Position numbers and translations under genes: made by a program. DNA of 64,000 nt. Origin: Burkholderiales bacterium. Its GTDB lineage: Bacteria; Pseudomonadota; Gammaproteobacteria; Burkholderiales; SG8-41. The stretch lies in the NCBI GenBank assembly GCA_036262035.1, contig DATAJS010000005.1, forward strand, positions 350,110-414,109, given 5' to 3'. Every line of letters starts with the position of its first letter. The first letter of the stretch is position 1. Positions 45,689 through 54,268 of the stretch are shown here, piece after piece. The notes under the pieces were generated by a model, which was not told the origin of the DNA, made no database searches, and saw only the letters and a list, made by a program, of their open reading frames with translations.

Positions 45689-46888
45689 GTGACTGAAACC
45701 GCTAAGAAAAAACTCCTCCTCGGCGTGACCGGCGGCGTCGCCGCGTACAAGTCGGCCGAGCTCGTGCGCCGCCTCTCCGAGCGCGGCTTCGAGGTGCACG
45801 TCGTGATGACCGCAGCGGCCTGCCGCTTCATCACGCCCGTGACGATGCAGGCGCTGTCGGGAAATCCCGTCTACACCGACATGTGGGACGCGCGCATCCC
45901 CGACAACATGGCGCACATCGAGCTCTCGCGCGACAAGGCGTTGATCGTCGTCGCGCCCGCGACCGCCGACTTCATGGCGAAGGCCGCGAACGGCATCGCC
46001 GACGATCTGCTGTCCACGCTGTGTCTCGCGCGCGACTGTCCGCTTGCGGTCGCCCCCGCGATGAATCGCCAGATGTGGGAGCACCCGGCGACGCAGCGCA
46101 ATGTCGCGCAGCTTCGCGCCGACGGCGTCGAGGTCTTCGGCCCCGCGAGCGGCGGCCAGGCGTGCGGCGAAATCGGCATGGGCCGCATGCTCGAAGCGGT
46201 GGAAATCGCCGACGCCGTGTCAGCGCTCCTCGCCCCCAAAGCGTTATCCGGAGTGCGCATGCTGATCACCGCCGGCCCGACCTTCGAAGCGGTCGACGCG
46301 GTACGCGGCCTCACCAACAAGAGCTCGGGCAAGATGGGTTATTCGGTCGCGCGCGCCGCGATCGACGCGGGTGCGAAGGTCACGCTGGTGTCGGGGCCGA
46401 CGAGCCTTGCCGCGCCGGCGCAGGCGGAGCGCGTGGACGTCGTCTCGGCGGAAGAGATGCTGAACGCGGTGAAAGCGAGAGTCGCGAACGCCGACATCTT
46501 CGTGAGCGTCGCCGCGGTCGCCGATTACCGGCCCGCCAGGCCGAGCGAGCAGAAGATCAAGAAGACCGACGCCGCGATGACGCTGGAGCTCGTGCCGACG
46601 ACCGACATCCTCGGCACCATCGCGGCGCTGCCGAACGCACCGTTCTGCGTCGGGTTCGCGGCGGAGAGCGAGAAGCTCGAGGAATACGCCGAAGCCAAGC
46701 GCAAGCGCAAGAAGCTGCCGCTCCTCGCGGCGAACCTCGCGCAGGAAGCGATCGGCGCGGATGACAATCAGGTCATCCTCTTCGACGACGACGGCGCGCA
46801 TCCGCTGCCGCGCGCGGCGAAGGAGACGGTGGCGCGACAGCTCGTCGCGCACATCGCGAAGTTATACGGGAAGAAGCGGCGGGGCTGA
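45689..46888 (+). CDS. coaBC: Bifunctional phosphopantothenoylcysteine decarboxylase/synthetase
   Basis: Two steps of coenzyme A synthesis in one 399-residue flavoprotein. The CoaC half (about 1-185) has LLLGVTGGVAAYKSAELVR, the catalytic His in MAHIELSRDK, APAMNRQMW and the cysteine loop ASGGQACGEIGMGRM. The CoaB half has ITAGPTFEAVDAVRGLTNKS, VAAVADYRPA and KIKK. Start is GTG at 45689; no strong ribosome site. TACACT at 45658-45663 may be a -10. Confidence 0.96.
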   Translation: MTETAKKKLLLGVTGGVAAYKSAELVRRLSERGFEVHVVMTAAACRFITPVTMQALSGNPVYTDMWDARIPDNMAHIELSRDKALIVVAPATADFMAKAANGIADDLLSTLCLARDCPLAVAPAMNRQMWEHPATQRNVAQLRADGVEVFGPASGGQACGEIGMGRMLEAVEIADAVSALLAPKALSGVRMLITAGPTFEAVDAVRGLTNKSSGKMGYSVARAAIDAGAKVTLVSGPTSLAAPAQAERVDVVSAEEMLNAVKARVANADIFVSVAAVADYRPARPSEQKIKKTDAAMTLELVPTTDILGTIAALPNAPFCVGFAAESEKLEEYAEAKRKRKKLPLLAANLAQEAIGADDNQVILFDDDGAHPLPRAAKETVARQLVAHIAKLYGKKRRG

Positions 46889-46910
46889 GAGGCTCTGCCG
46901 GAAAGTCAGA

Positions 46911-46938
46911 ATGGATTCCCGCCTGCGCGGGAATGACG
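46911..46938. repeat. Dispersed palindrome ATGGATTCCCGCC / GGGAATGACG
   Basis: A 28-base element, outer ATGGATTCCCGC and CGCGGGAATGAC, identical in wording to 62603-62630 and close to 52583 and 52644. It separates coaBC from dut. Confidence 0.85.
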
Positions 46939-46948
46939 AACGCTCCGG

Positions 46949-47398
46949 ATGAAATCGATCGAAGTCAAAATCCTCGACGCGCGGCTGCGCGAGCAGATGC
47001 CCGCGTACGCGACGGCGGGCAGCGCCGGCCTCGACCTGCGCGCGTGCCTGCAGTCGCCGCTCACGCTCGAGCCCGGCCAGACCGAGCTCGTGCCTTCGGG
47101 CATCGCCATCCATCTCGCCGATCCCGGCCTGGCCGCGATGATCCTGCCGCGCTCGGGCCTCGGCCACAAGCACGGCATCGTGCTCGGCAACCTCGTCGGC
47201 CTGATCGACTCCGATTACCAGGGGCAGATCTTCGTCTCGACGTGGAACCGCGGCCGCGCAGCTTTCACCATCGAGCCGATGGAGCGCCTCGCGCAGCTCG
47301 TCGTCGTGCCGGTGATACAGGTCGGCTTCGAGGTCGTGGACGAATTCCACGCGAGCAGCCGCGGCGCCGGCGGCTTCGGCAGCACGGGCAAGGCTTGA
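46949..47398 (+). CDS. dut: dUTP diphosphatase
   Basis: Hydrolyses dUTP to dUMP, 149 residues (trimeric type). All five motifs are visible: [46 protein letters not shown] and the flexible C-terminal [10 protein letters not shown]. Follows coaBC, as in many proteobacteria. Its stop overlaps the next start (TTGA). Confidence 0.97.
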   Translation: MKSIEVKILDARLREQMPAYATAGSAGLDLRACLQSPLTLEPGQTELVPSGIAIHLADPGLAAMILPRSGLGHKHGIVLGNLVGLIDSDYQGQIFVSTWNRGRAAFTIEPMERLAQLVVVPVIQVGFEVVDEFHASSRGAGGFGSTGKA

Positions 47399-47772
47399 AG
47401 ACGGGCGTCGTGCTGTTCGCTCACGGCTCGCGCGATCCCGAGTGGGCGCGGCCGTTCCGCGCGATCGAGCGCAAGGTCGCGCAAGCGAACGCCGACAAGA
47501 CCGTGGCGCTCGCTTTTCTGGAGCTCATGCAACCTACGCTGCCGGAGGCGATCGATCGCCTGGCCGCCCAAGGCTGCGCGCGCATCACCATCGCGCCGCT
47601 CTTCATGGCACAGGGCGCGCATCTGAAGCGCGATCTCGCGAAGATCGTCGAGGAGGCGCGTGCGCGTCATGCGAGCGTCGAGCTCGCAACGCTTCCCGCG
47701 GCGGGTGAAGCCGATACGGTCATGGGCGCCATCGCCGCGTGGATCGCGGACAACGTCGATTCGAAGACATGA
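47395..47772 (+). CDS. CbiX-like sirohydrochlorin chelatase-family protein
   Basis: A 125-residue single-domain chelatase of the CbiX/SirB type: [18 protein letters not shown] with the metal-binding His, [14 protein letters not shown], and [18 protein letters not shown] with the second His. Small CbiX proteins insert cobalt, nickel or iron into sirohydrochlorin; no other siroheme or cobalamin synthesis gene is near. Start TTG at 47395 overlaps the dut stop. Confidence 0.88.
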   Translation: MKTGVVLFAHGSRDPEWARPFRAIERKVAQANADKTVALAFLELMQPTLPEAIDRLAAQGCARITIAPLFMAQGAHLKRDLAKIVEEARARHASVELATLPAAGEADTVMGAIAAWIADNVDSKT

Positions 47773-47782
47773 AAGGACGACA

Positions 47783-48220
47783 GTGAAGCAGCTCTTCGCC
47801 GCATTGGTGCTCGTCGCAGTCAGCGCTCTGGCGCGCGGCGCCGAGCTTCCCGAGATTCCGCTGACCATCGCCGGTCACAAGGCGACCGCGGAAGTCGCCA
47901 GCACCGACCCGCAGCGCGCCACGGGGCTGATGCACCGCCGCATGCTGCCGGAGAACCGCGGCATGCTCTTCGTCTTTCCGGACATCGCGATGCACGGGAT
48001 GTGGATGATGAACACCTACGTGCCGCTGTCGGTCGCCTTCCTCGACCGCGAGGGCCGCATCATCAACATCGAGGACATGCAGCCGCAGACGCAGAACTCG
48101 CACACCGCGGCGAAGCCGGCGAAATATGCGCTGGAGATGAACCTCGGCTGGTTCGCCAAGCGCAACATCAAAGCGGGCACCAAGGTCGAAGGACTGGAGA
48201 AAGCGGGCCCCGCCCGATAG
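47783..48220 (+). CDS. Exported DUF192 protein
   Basis: A 145-residue protein with a signal peptide (about 1-20, LFAALVLVAVSALARGAEL) and the DUF192 core: ATGLMHRRMLPENRGMLFVF, HGMWMMNTYVPLSVAFLD and KYALEMNLGWFAKRNIKAG. Function unknown. Start GTG at 47783 has AAAGGA upstream. Ends the dut-cbiX-DUF192 run and is followed by two terminators. Confidence 0.9.
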   Translation: MKQLFAALVLVAVSALARGAELPEIPLTIAGHKATAEVASTDPQRATGLMHRRMLPENRGMLFVFPDIAMHGMWMMNTYVPLSVAFLDREGRIINIEDMQPQTQNSHTAAKPAKYALEMNLGWFAKRNIKAGTKVEGLEKAGPAR

Positions 48221-48227
48221 ACAACGA

Positions 48228-48251
48228 AAAGCCCGCGTCGCCGCGGGCTTT
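48228..48251 (+). terminator. Hairpin terminator after the DUF192 gene
   Basis: AAAGCCCGCG-TCGC-CGCGGGCTTT, seven bases after the stop; the T-run is short. Confidence 0.7.
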
Positions 48252-48292
48252 GAAGCGCCGAGCCGCCTCAAGCTTTCGGTGCTGATTCAACG

Positions 48293-48329
48293 CGGCCGAA
48301 AGCAGGTTTTTGCTTTCGGCCGGTTTTTT
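48293..48329 (+). terminator. Strong rho-independent terminator
   Basis: CGGCCGAAAGCA-GGTTTT-TGCTTTCGGCCG followed by a GT6 run. It backs up the terminator at 48228 and its T-run overlaps the stop codon of the convergent PuuD-like gene. Confidence 0.9.
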
Positions 48330-48831
48330 ATCCGAAGACCGCAGTCCTGAACACCCCGCCGCTCGCGACCATGAAGAAGACCATGGGTATCGAGAGCATG
48401 GTGTTCGTCCTCGATGCGAGGAAGGCGACGCGGCGCGCTTTAGCCTTCTCTTCGTCGCTCGCGGGCTTCATGCCGAGGATCTTCTGCTGGTTGGGCCAGA
48501 TCAGCACCCACACGTTGAAGATCATGATCGTGCCCAGCCACGCGCCGACGCCGATCGCGTAGTAAGGCGCGGCACGGAACAGGAACGCGTCGAGGAAGTG
48601 CGCGCCGAGGACGGCGGCGCCCATGACCCACGTGGCCACCGCGCCCCAGCGGAACCAGAAGAGCGCGCGCGGTGCGACGTGCTTGGTGATGCCGGCGCCG
48701 GTGCCGTCTTTCGCCGCTTCCGCGAGCGCGGGCACCTGCACGAAGTTGAAGTAATAGAGGAGGCCGATCCACATGATGCCGGAAAGGATGTGGAGCCAGC
48801 GGCCGAGCCCGAGCTGTATGAATTCGCCCAT
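48328..48831 (-). CDS. PuuD-like (urate hydroxylase N-terminal type) membrane protein
   Basis: A 167-residue membrane protein with about four helices, opening LGLGRWLHILSGIMWIGLLY and containing ALFWFRWGAVATWVMGAAVL and IMIFNVWVLIWPNQQKILGM. This matches the membrane domain of PuuD-type urate hydroxylases, but there is no cytochrome c domain and no purine catabolism gene nearby, so urate oxidation should not be assumed. GGGGAGGG precedes ATG 48831. Second gene after a 31-codon membrane ORF. Confidence 0.85.
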   Translation of the reverse strand: MGEFIQLGLGRWLHILSGIMWIGLLYYFNFVQVPALAEAAKDGTGAGITKHVAPRALFWFRWGAVATWVMGAAVLGAHFLDAFLFRAAPYYAIGVGAWLGTIMIFNVWVLIWPNQQKILGMKPASDEEKAKARRVAFLASRTNTMLSIPMVFFMVASGGVFRTAVFG

Positions 48832-48841
48832 GGTCCCTCCC

Positions 48842-48937
48842 CTATTGCAGCGCGAAGCGAACGACGTTGTAGAGGATCAACGTGAGCACGACACCGCTTA
48901 TGACCGTGCCCCACAGTGAATCGAGTGGATTCTTCAT
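48842..48937 (-). CDS. 31-residue single-helix membrane protein
   Basis: A short ORF, MKNPLDSLWGTVISGVVLTL then ILYNVVRFALQ, predicted as one transmembrane helix with a short soluble N-terminus. GGAGGG stands five bases before the ATG (48937) and a sigma-70-like promoter lies 48-77 bases upstream. It ends 10 bases before the PuuD-like start, so both share a transcript. Not recognised as a named family; could be a small subunit of the PuuD-like protein. Confidence 0.7.
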   Translation of the reverse strand: MKNPLDSLWGTVISGVVLTLILYNVVRFALQ

Positions 48938-48984
48938 GGCGCCCTCCAAGTTGGTGTAGTAGTTCTTCTCGGACTGCGGCGGCT

Positions 48985-49014
48985 AGAGTACCGGAAACCG
49001 TACGGCCGAGGCAA
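48985..49014 (-). promoter_or_regulatory. Promoter of the small ORF/PuuD-like operon
   Basis: TTGCCT (49009-49014), 18-base spacer, TACTCT (48985-48990) on the minus strand, directed at the 31-codon ORF. Confidence 0.6.
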
Positions 49015-49035
49015 TACCGACGGTATGCGCGCAAA

Positions 49036-49058
49036 AAAGGGCGCTCGAGGCGCCCTTT
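49036..49058 (-). terminator. Rho-independent terminator of sodB
   Basis: On the minus strand AAAGGGCGC-CTCGA-GCGCCCTTT extended by further Ts, 59 bases after the sodB stop. Confidence 0.85.
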
Positions 49059-49117
49059 GCGTTCATGACAACGTGGTAGCGCGTACGCCGCCTGGTTCCT
49101 CGCGGCGAAGGCGCGTC

Positions 49118-49699
49118 TTACGCCGCGAAGTTCCTCGCGGCGAAGTCCCAATTCACCACGTTCCAGTATGCGGCCACGAAATCGGGCCGCTTGTTGCGGT
49201 AATCGACGTAGTACGCGTGCTCCCACACGTCGAGCGTGAGCAGCGGCTTCGCCTCGGTCGTGAGGGGCGTGAACGCGTTGGAGGTGGTCTCGATGCCGAC
49301 GCTGCCGTCGGGACGCCTGACCAGCCACGCCCAGCCCGAGCCGAACACCGCGACCGCGGCGGCCGAGAACTTCTCGCGGAACTCCTCGAACGATCCGAAC
49401 GCCTCATCGATCTTCCGCGCGAGCTGGCCGGTGGGCTTGCCGCCGCCGTTGGGCGACATGCTGTGCCAGAAGAACGTGTGGTTCCACGTCTGGGCGGAGT
49501 TGTTGAAGATGCCGCCCTGCGATTTGCGCACGATCTCCTCGAGCGGCATGTTTTCGAATTCGGTGCCCTGGATGAGCTTGTTCAGGTTGGTGACGTACGT
49601 CTGGTGATGCTTGCCGTAATGGAACTCCAGCGTCTCGCGCGAGATGTGCGGCTCGAGAGCGTTCATCGCATAAGGCAGCGGGGGCAGTTCGTGTTGCAC
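49118..49699 (-). CDS. sodB: Superoxide dismutase (iron type)
   Basis: Converts superoxide to oxygen and peroxide in the cytosol, 193 residues. Metal ligands His27 (FHYGKHH), His74 (TWNHTFFW), Asp157 and His161 (DVWEHAYY) are all present. [10 protein letters not shown] and the overall pattern favour iron over manganese, though cambialistic use is possible. Start is GTG at 49699 with AAGGAGA upstream. It follows ybiB on the same strand after a 74-base gap and has its own terminator. Confidence 0.95.
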   Translation of the reverse strand: MQHELPPLPYAMNALEPHISRETLEFHYGKHHQTYVTNLNKLIQGTEFENMPLEEIVRKSQGGIFNNSAQTWNHTFFWHSMSPNGGGKPTGQLARKIDEAFGSFEEFREKFSAAAVAVFGSGWAWLVRRPDGSVGIETTSNAFTPLTTEAKPLLTLDVWEHAYYVDYRNKRPDFVAAYWNVVNWDFAARNFAA

Positions 49700-49773
49700 T
49701 TCGTGTCTCCTTACGAGTTGCTGTGTAGCGCAGCGCGCATCGCGGGGCGCGACGCACGGGACCGCCGATGATA

Positions 49774-50745
49774 TCAGGCCGCGAGCAGACTTCCGGTCTG
49801 CACGGCGGCGATGGCTTTCGCCTGATTCATGTCGACCGTGTAGCCGGCGCCGTAGAGGCAGCAGGCGATCTGGTTCACGAGGGGCAGCGGCATCGGAAGC
49901 TCGCCGCGCATGATCGCGCGCGTCCATTCCGCGGTGCCCCGCGCATCGTTCGTGCGCGGAACATTCGACGCGCAGCGTACGCTGCCCGCTTCCGCTTCGA
50001 AGAGTAATTCGCCTCTGCCGTTGCGTATGAGCTCCAGGACGGGCCTGCGCCGCGGATCTGCAAAAGGGTCTCCGTGGCCCGCGTCGAGCAGCAGATGGTT
50101 GCCTGCGCGCTCGCGTAACAGACCACGTAGCAGCCGCCGTTCCCGCTCGTCGGCCGCGGCGACGACGGTCAGCCCTTCGCCGCGAAAGGGATCGACGAAG
50201 CGCGCGAGGCGCTCGGCGAAACCGCCGAAGCCGATGCGGCCTCTCAATGCGAGCAGATCGGCGAGGCCGGGTGACAGCACGGCGGTGGGCACGAAGGCGA
50301 AGCCCGCCTCGTCCAGCTCTTTTTGCGCCTGCGACAGCGTGACGCTCGGCAGGAGGCCGAGCTCGCGAAAGACCTGCGCCGACACGACGCGCCCCGGCGT
50401 GCCCAGCACGCCGTGGACGACGACCTGCAGCGTCAGCCGCTGCAGCGCGAGGGCGAGGAGCGGCAGGAGGTTGGGACCGTCGGCGCTGCCGATGTGGCCG
50501 GCCAGCACGACCGGGCGCACCCCCGACGGATGGGCACGCAGGCGAAAGCAGCGCTCGGACAGCGCGGACTCGCAGCCCGCGAGCTCGGCGATCTCGTCGG
50601 CGCGCGCGTCGAGCAGCGCCAGCAATGCGCCCTGCTCGAGCTCGGGAACGCCGCCGTCGAGCAAGGCCGCGGTCGTCTGACGCGCCACGGCTTCGGACAG
50701 GCGCTCGCGCCGAGTGAGAGTCTTCAACGCCACGGCCAGGCTCAT
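49774..50745 (-). CDS. ybiB: YbiB-type DNA-binding protein (glycosyltransferase family 3 fold)
   Basis: A 323-residue homologue of TrpD/anthranilate phosphoribosyltransferase in the YbiB group, which in E. coli binds nucleic acid and is LexA-regulated. Family landmarks are [66 protein letters not shown] and [14 protein letters not shown]-like text ([16 protein letters not shown]). The TrpD catalytic loop is not conserved. The internal ATG at 50745 matches the family start better than an ATG 60 bases upstream. Confidence 0.85.
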   Translation of the reverse strand: MSLAVALKTLTRRERLSEAVARQTTAALLDGGVPELEQGALLALLDARADEIAELAGCESALSERCFRLRAHPSGVRPVVLAGHIGSADGPNLLPLLALALQRLTLQVVVHGVLGTPGRVVSAQVFRELGLLPSVTLSQAQKELDEAGFAFVPTAVLSPGLADLLALRGRIGFGGFAERLARFVDPFRGEGLTVVAAADERERRLLRGLLRERAGNHLLLDAGHGDPFADPRRRPVLELIRNGRGELLFEAEAGSVRCASNVPRTNDARGTAEWTRAIMRGELPMPLPLVNQIACCLYGAGYTVDMNQAKAIAAVQTGSLLAA

Positions 50746-50996
50746 CTCCGCCTTTCGGGCCGCCCTGTCGCGACCGTTAAACACGATGGCGGCTGTCAAA
50801 AGCAACGCCTATGCCAATGAGATAAGCGCTTGGCTGCAGGCGATTTCGCCCGGCGGACGCGCGCCAGCGGTGCGTTGCGTGCGCGCAACGGCCGCTTTTT
50901 GGTGCGGCAAAAGCCCTCGAAATATGCCTTCCGGAATACCCTCGAACCGTGGGTGTATTAGAATTGTTCAAACCAAAACTAGAAACAGGGGCGATC

Positions 50997-51794
50997 ATGA
51001 GAACAGCGACTTACGCGTGGCTCATCGCCGGTTTGGTTTGCTGTCAGGGTATTTCCTACGCGGGTGAAGGGTCTTCGCTGCGCGGGCTCAAAGCCCCGCG
51101 GGACTCGGTCGAGGCGGTGGGCTTGTCCTTGGCCGCGGACCGCACCGAACAGGGACTCGACCTGCATGCTGCCGCGCTGCGTGACGACCTCGCGCCGAGG
51201 CTGACGCTGTACACCGGCACGCGCGAGTCTCTCCACTTTGCCGCGGGCCATGCCGCTTACACCACGAGCCTGCATCAGGCCGCGGGACTGCCGGCAAGCG
51301 CGATCCCGCATTCGCCTTTCGATCCGCGCTTCACGGGCGCGCCCCGCTACACGCTCTCCAGCCAGGTCACGCAAAGCCTGCCCGGCGGCTGGGGCGTCGG
51401 CTTCGGACTGCGCCAGACCGATTACGGCTTCGCGACGGGCAACCTGCTGGCGCTGTCGGCCGAGCGCTACTTCGGCAACGTTCGCGGCGCGTACACGCTG
51501 TATTCGAACGGCGCGAACGGCGGCGGCTTCGGCGCCGCGCATCGCTTCCAGGTCAACTACCTCTACGGCGAGCGCAACGTCGTCGGTCTCGCCTACACCA
51601 CGGGCCGCGACATCGAGAACATGAACATCTCGGCGGTCGGCCTGCCCGTCGCGGACAGCCGCGACGTCACGCTCTCCGGCCGCCACTGGCTCTCCACCAA
51701 CTGGGCGCTCACGTACGACGTGGTGTCCCAGGAGCAGAGCCTCTGGAACAAGAGCCGGCAGGGCCTGCGCCTCGGGGTGAGCCGCAGCTTCTAG
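50997..51794 (+). CDS. YaiO-family outer-membrane beta-barrel protein
   Basis: A 265-residue exported protein. Signal peptide about 1-22 (YAWLIAGLVCCQGISYAGE), then alternating strands ending in an aromatic residue (GLRLGVSRSF), as needed for outer-membrane insertion; GVGFGLRQTDYGFATGNLLA and RLTLYTGTRESLHF fit YaiO-type barrels. Function unknown. ATG 50997 has AGGGG seven bases upstream. The 190-base region upstream contains no gene. Confidence 0.75.
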   Translation: MRTATYAWLIAGLVCCQGISYAGEGSSLRGLKAPRDSVEAVGLSLAADRTEQGLDLHAAALRDDLAPRLTLYTGTRESLHFAAGHAAYTTSLHQAAGLPASAIPHSPFDPRFTGAPRYTLSSQVTQSLPGGWGVGFGLRQTDYGFATGNLLALSAERYFGNVRGAYTLYSNGANGGGFGAAHRFQVNYLYGERNVVGLAYTTGRDIENMNISAVGLPVADSRDVTLSGRHWLSTNWALTYDVVSQEQSLWNKSRQGLRLGVSRSF

Positions 51795-51803
51795 GCGTTC
51801 GCC

Positions 51804-52550
51804 TCATTTCCCGCCGCCGGTCAGCGGCACGAAACGCACCGCGAGCACCGGGCGGCGGCTCACGCCGCCGTCGCTGCCCTTCCGGATCAGGTACAGCGTC
51901 TGCGCGCCCAGTTGCGGGCCGAGCGGGATGACCAGCCGTCCGCCCGGCCTGAGCTGGCGCGTGAGCTCGTCGGGCACCTCCGGCGGCGCGGCAGTGACGA
52001 TGATCGAATCGAAAGGCGCCTGCTCGGGCCAGCCCTGATACCCGTCGCCGATGCGCGTCTCGACCGACGCGTAGCCGAGCTCCTTCAGCCGCCTCGAAGC
52101 CTCGCGCCCGAGCGGCTCGACGATCTCGATCGAATAGACTTTCGCGCCGAGCTCGGCGAGCACGGCAGCCTGGTAACCCGACCCGGTCCCGATCTCGAGC
52201 ACCTTGTCGCCGGGCTTGATCTCGAGCAGATCGGTCATCAGCGCGACGATGAAAGGCTGGGAGATCGTCTGGCCCTGTCCGATCGACAGCGGCTGGTTGC
52301 GGTAGGCGACGCGCTCGTCGCCCGCGGCGACGAGCCGATGCCGCGGCACGCGCGCGAGCGCCTGCATCACGCGATCGCTCAGGGCGTCGCGGCCGGTCTC
52401 CGTCGCGGTCTCGCGGGTGGTGCGCGCGATGTCGTCGAGCATCGCCCGCTTCTCGGCGGCGTAGCGGTCCTGGGCGTCGGCGTCCATGGCGAGCGCGGAA
52501 GCAAGCAGCGCACCTTTGAGCGCGCGCCGAAAGAAAAAGGGCATACCCAT
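51804..52550 (-). CDS. Exported protein-L-isoaspartate O-methyltransferase homologue
   Basis: A 248-residue PCMT-family protein that methylates damaged aspartyl residues using SAM. Motifs: QPLSIGQGQTISQPFIVALM, VLEIGTGSGYQAAVLAELG, GYQGWPEQAPFDSIIVTAAP and LRPGGRLVIPLG. Unlike cytosolic Pcm it begins with a likely signal peptide (FFFRRALKGALLASALAMDADA), then an extra 25-residue helix. How SAM would reach the periplasm is unclear. The C-terminus is complete. Convergent with the barrel gene. Confidence 0.88.
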   Translation of the reverse strand: MGMPFFFRRALKGALLASALAMDADAQDRYAAEKRAMLDDIARTTRETATETGRDALSDRVMQALARVPRHRLVAAGDERVAYRNQPLSIGQGQTISQPFIVALMTDLLEIKPGDKVLEIGTGSGYQAAVLAELGAKVYSIEIVEPLGREASRRLKELGYASVETRIGDGYQGWPEQAPFDSIIVTAAPPEVPDELTRQLRPGGRLVIPLGPQLGAQTLYLIRKGSDGGVSRRPVLAVRFVPLTGGGK

Positions 52551-52582
52551 AAGAGTATGCCCTTTCCCGCGCAGCGGAAAAA

Positions 52583-52671
52583 ATGGATCCCCGCCTGCGC
52601 GGGGATGACGACGCGCGCCTGCTGGCGACTCGTCAAGCGGAAAACGGATCCCCGCCTACGCGGGGATGACG
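52583..52671. repeat. Two copies of the ATGGATCCCCGCC palindrome
   Basis: ATGGATCCCCGCC...GGGGATGACG at 52583-52610 and a near copy at 52644-52671, in direct order, between the pcm-like and PsiF-like genes. Same family as 46911 and 62603. Confidence 0.85.
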
Positions 52672-52693
52672 AGTCGCGCTTGCGCGCGCCTCG

Positions 52694-53083
52694 TCACTTG
52701 GAGAGGCAGTCTTTCATGAAGGCTTTGCGCTCGTCGCCTTTCATCTTCTTCTCGCCGGCTTCCTTGTTGCAGGCTTTCATCTTGTCCTGCTGGGCCGCCT
52801 GTTTGGGCGTGGCCTCGGCTTTCTTGTCCATCTCCCCGCCGCCCTTGAGGCACGAGCTCATGAATTTCTTGCGGTCGTCGCCTTTCTTGTCGCCGGCCTT
52901 GGCCGAGCAGTCCTTCATCCGTTCCTGCTGGGCCTTCTGCTTCTCCGACGGCTCCTTCTTGTCGCCCTTGGCGGACTTCTCGGCGGCCATCGGCGACTTC
53001 TTTTCCGCGTCCTTGGCCTTGTCCTGGGCGAACACCGGCGCCGCCGCCAGCATGAAGCACACCGCCGCGATCAAACCTTTCAT
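52694..53083 (-). CDS. Exported PsiF-repeat protein
   Basis: A 129-residue secreted protein: signal peptide ending APVFAQ (about 1-20), a Lys/Glu-rich linker, and two PsiF repeats, QQERMKDCSAKAGDKKGDDR...FMSSCLKG and QQDKMKACNKEAGEKKMKGD...FMKDCLSK, each with two cysteines. PsiF is phosphate-starvation inducible in E. coli, but the role is unknown. ATG 53083 with GGGAGGAG is preferred over an upstream start. Confidence 0.88.
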   Translation of the reverse strand: MKGLIAAVCFMLAAAPVFAQDKAKDAEKKSPMAAEKSAKGDKKEPSEKQKAQQERMKDCSAKAGDKKGDDRKKFMSSCLKGGGEMDKKAEATPKQAAQQDKMKACNKEAGEKKMKGDERKAFMKDCLSK

Positions 53084-53159
53084 ATCTCCTCCCGTGAAGT
53101 GGCGCCGGCCGCTGCCGGCACTCACCTAACGCGCCAGCGCGGCGTTCCGCTGACAGCGC

Positions 53160-54116
53160 CTATCTTTCCGAGCCCTTGATGAATTCGTCGAGCACGGCGC
53201 ACCACGCCGCGGCGAGATTGCCTCGGTTGTAACCGCCGCCGCCGAAACCCATGATGCGGCCGTCGCACAGCTCGTTCGCGAGGCCGCAGAGGCTGCGCGC
53301 CGCGTGGGCGTGTGCTTTCGGGGTGTACTGCAGGTGCGCGAGCGGGTCGCCCGCGATGCTGTCGGCGCCGCACTGGAAGATGATGAATTCCGGCTGGTGC
53401 GCGCGCACGTGGTCGACGACGCGCTCCCATGCCGCGTAGAACTCGGTGTCGCCCCAGCCGGGCTGCATCGGGATGTTGAGCTTGAGGCCCGCGCCCGCTC
53501 CCTTGCCCTGCTCGTAGTCGTGGCCGGTGCCGGGATAGAGATAATGACCGTCCTCGTGGATGTCGGCGTAGACGAGGTCCGGATCTTCTTCGTAGGGATA
53601 GTAGAGGCCGTCGCCGTGATGCACGTCGATGTCGACGTAAGCGACGCGCTTGACGCCGTACTGGCTGCGCAACGTATCGATGACGACGCCGCAATCGTTG
53701 AACACGCAAAACCCGGCCGCGCCCGCGCGGCGCGCGTGGTGCAGGCCGCCGATCGGTTGGAAGGTGCGCAGCGTCTCGCCGCTCATCACGCGGTCGAGGC
53801 CGTTGAGCGCGGCGCCGACCACGTTGGCGGACGCATCGTACACGCCGGGATACGCCGGGGTGTCTCCGTAGTCGATCGAGCCGTAGCCTTCGTGCGACAG
53901 CACGCGCACGCGCTCGACGTGCTCGTGCTTGTGAAAGCGCTCGATCTCCTCGCGCGTCGCCTCGCGCGGCTCGCGCAAGCTGACGCGGCTCGGCAAGCCT
54001 TGTTTCGCCGCCTCTTTCCAGAACGCGTCCTGCCGGTCGGGGCCGAACGGGTGTCCGTGCGGAAACCCGTAACGCCCGAGCGCATCACCCACGTAAAGCT
54101 CGACTTCCTGACTCAT
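53160..54116 (-). CDS. Histone deacetylase-family (AcuC/AphA-like) amidohydrolase
   Basis: Zinc-dependent deacetylase of 318 residues. Active-site text: GGLHHARRAGAAGFCVFNDC (tandem His), YVDIDVHHGDGL (zinc Asp and His), and CGADSIAGDPLAHLQ (second zinc Asp), with GFGGGGYNRGN near the end. Bacterial members deacetylate acetoin-related proteins, polyamines or acyl-lysines; substrate not inferable. ATG 54116 has GGAGG; a longer frame upstream is not credible. Divergent from glgB. Confidence 0.9.
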   Translation of the reverse strand: MSQEVELYVGDALGRYGFPHGHPFGPDRQDAFWKEAAKQGLPSRVSLREPREATREEIERFHKHEHVERVRVLSHEGYGSIDYGDTPAYPGVYDASANVVGAALNGLDRVMSGETLRTFQPIGGLHHARRAGAAGFCVFNDCGVVIDTLRSQYGVKRVAYVDIDVHHGDGLYYPYEEDPDLVYADIHEDGHYLYPGTGHDYEQGKGAGAGLKLNIPMQPGWGDTEFYAAWERVVDHVRAHQPEFIIFQCGADSIAGDPLAHLQYTPKAHAHAARSLCGLANELCDGRIMGFGGGGYNRGNLAAAWCAVLDEFIKGSER

Positions 54117-54268
54117 CGCGCACCTCCGTCGCGGAATTATGAACGATGCGCGCAGCTCCGCCCCGCGTGTGGTAATTGTTGCGCTTGCGTGCGCTCTTAT
54201 GGCCCATGCCTGGTGCAAGGTCTCAAGTACAGCGGCAGGCCGAGGAATTGCTTCCGCGACTGAAAGCC

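Noticed and set aside
48328-48831. Assignment as a functional urate hydroxylase
   Set aside because: No cytochrome c domain and no purine-degradation neighbours; kept as PuuD-like only.
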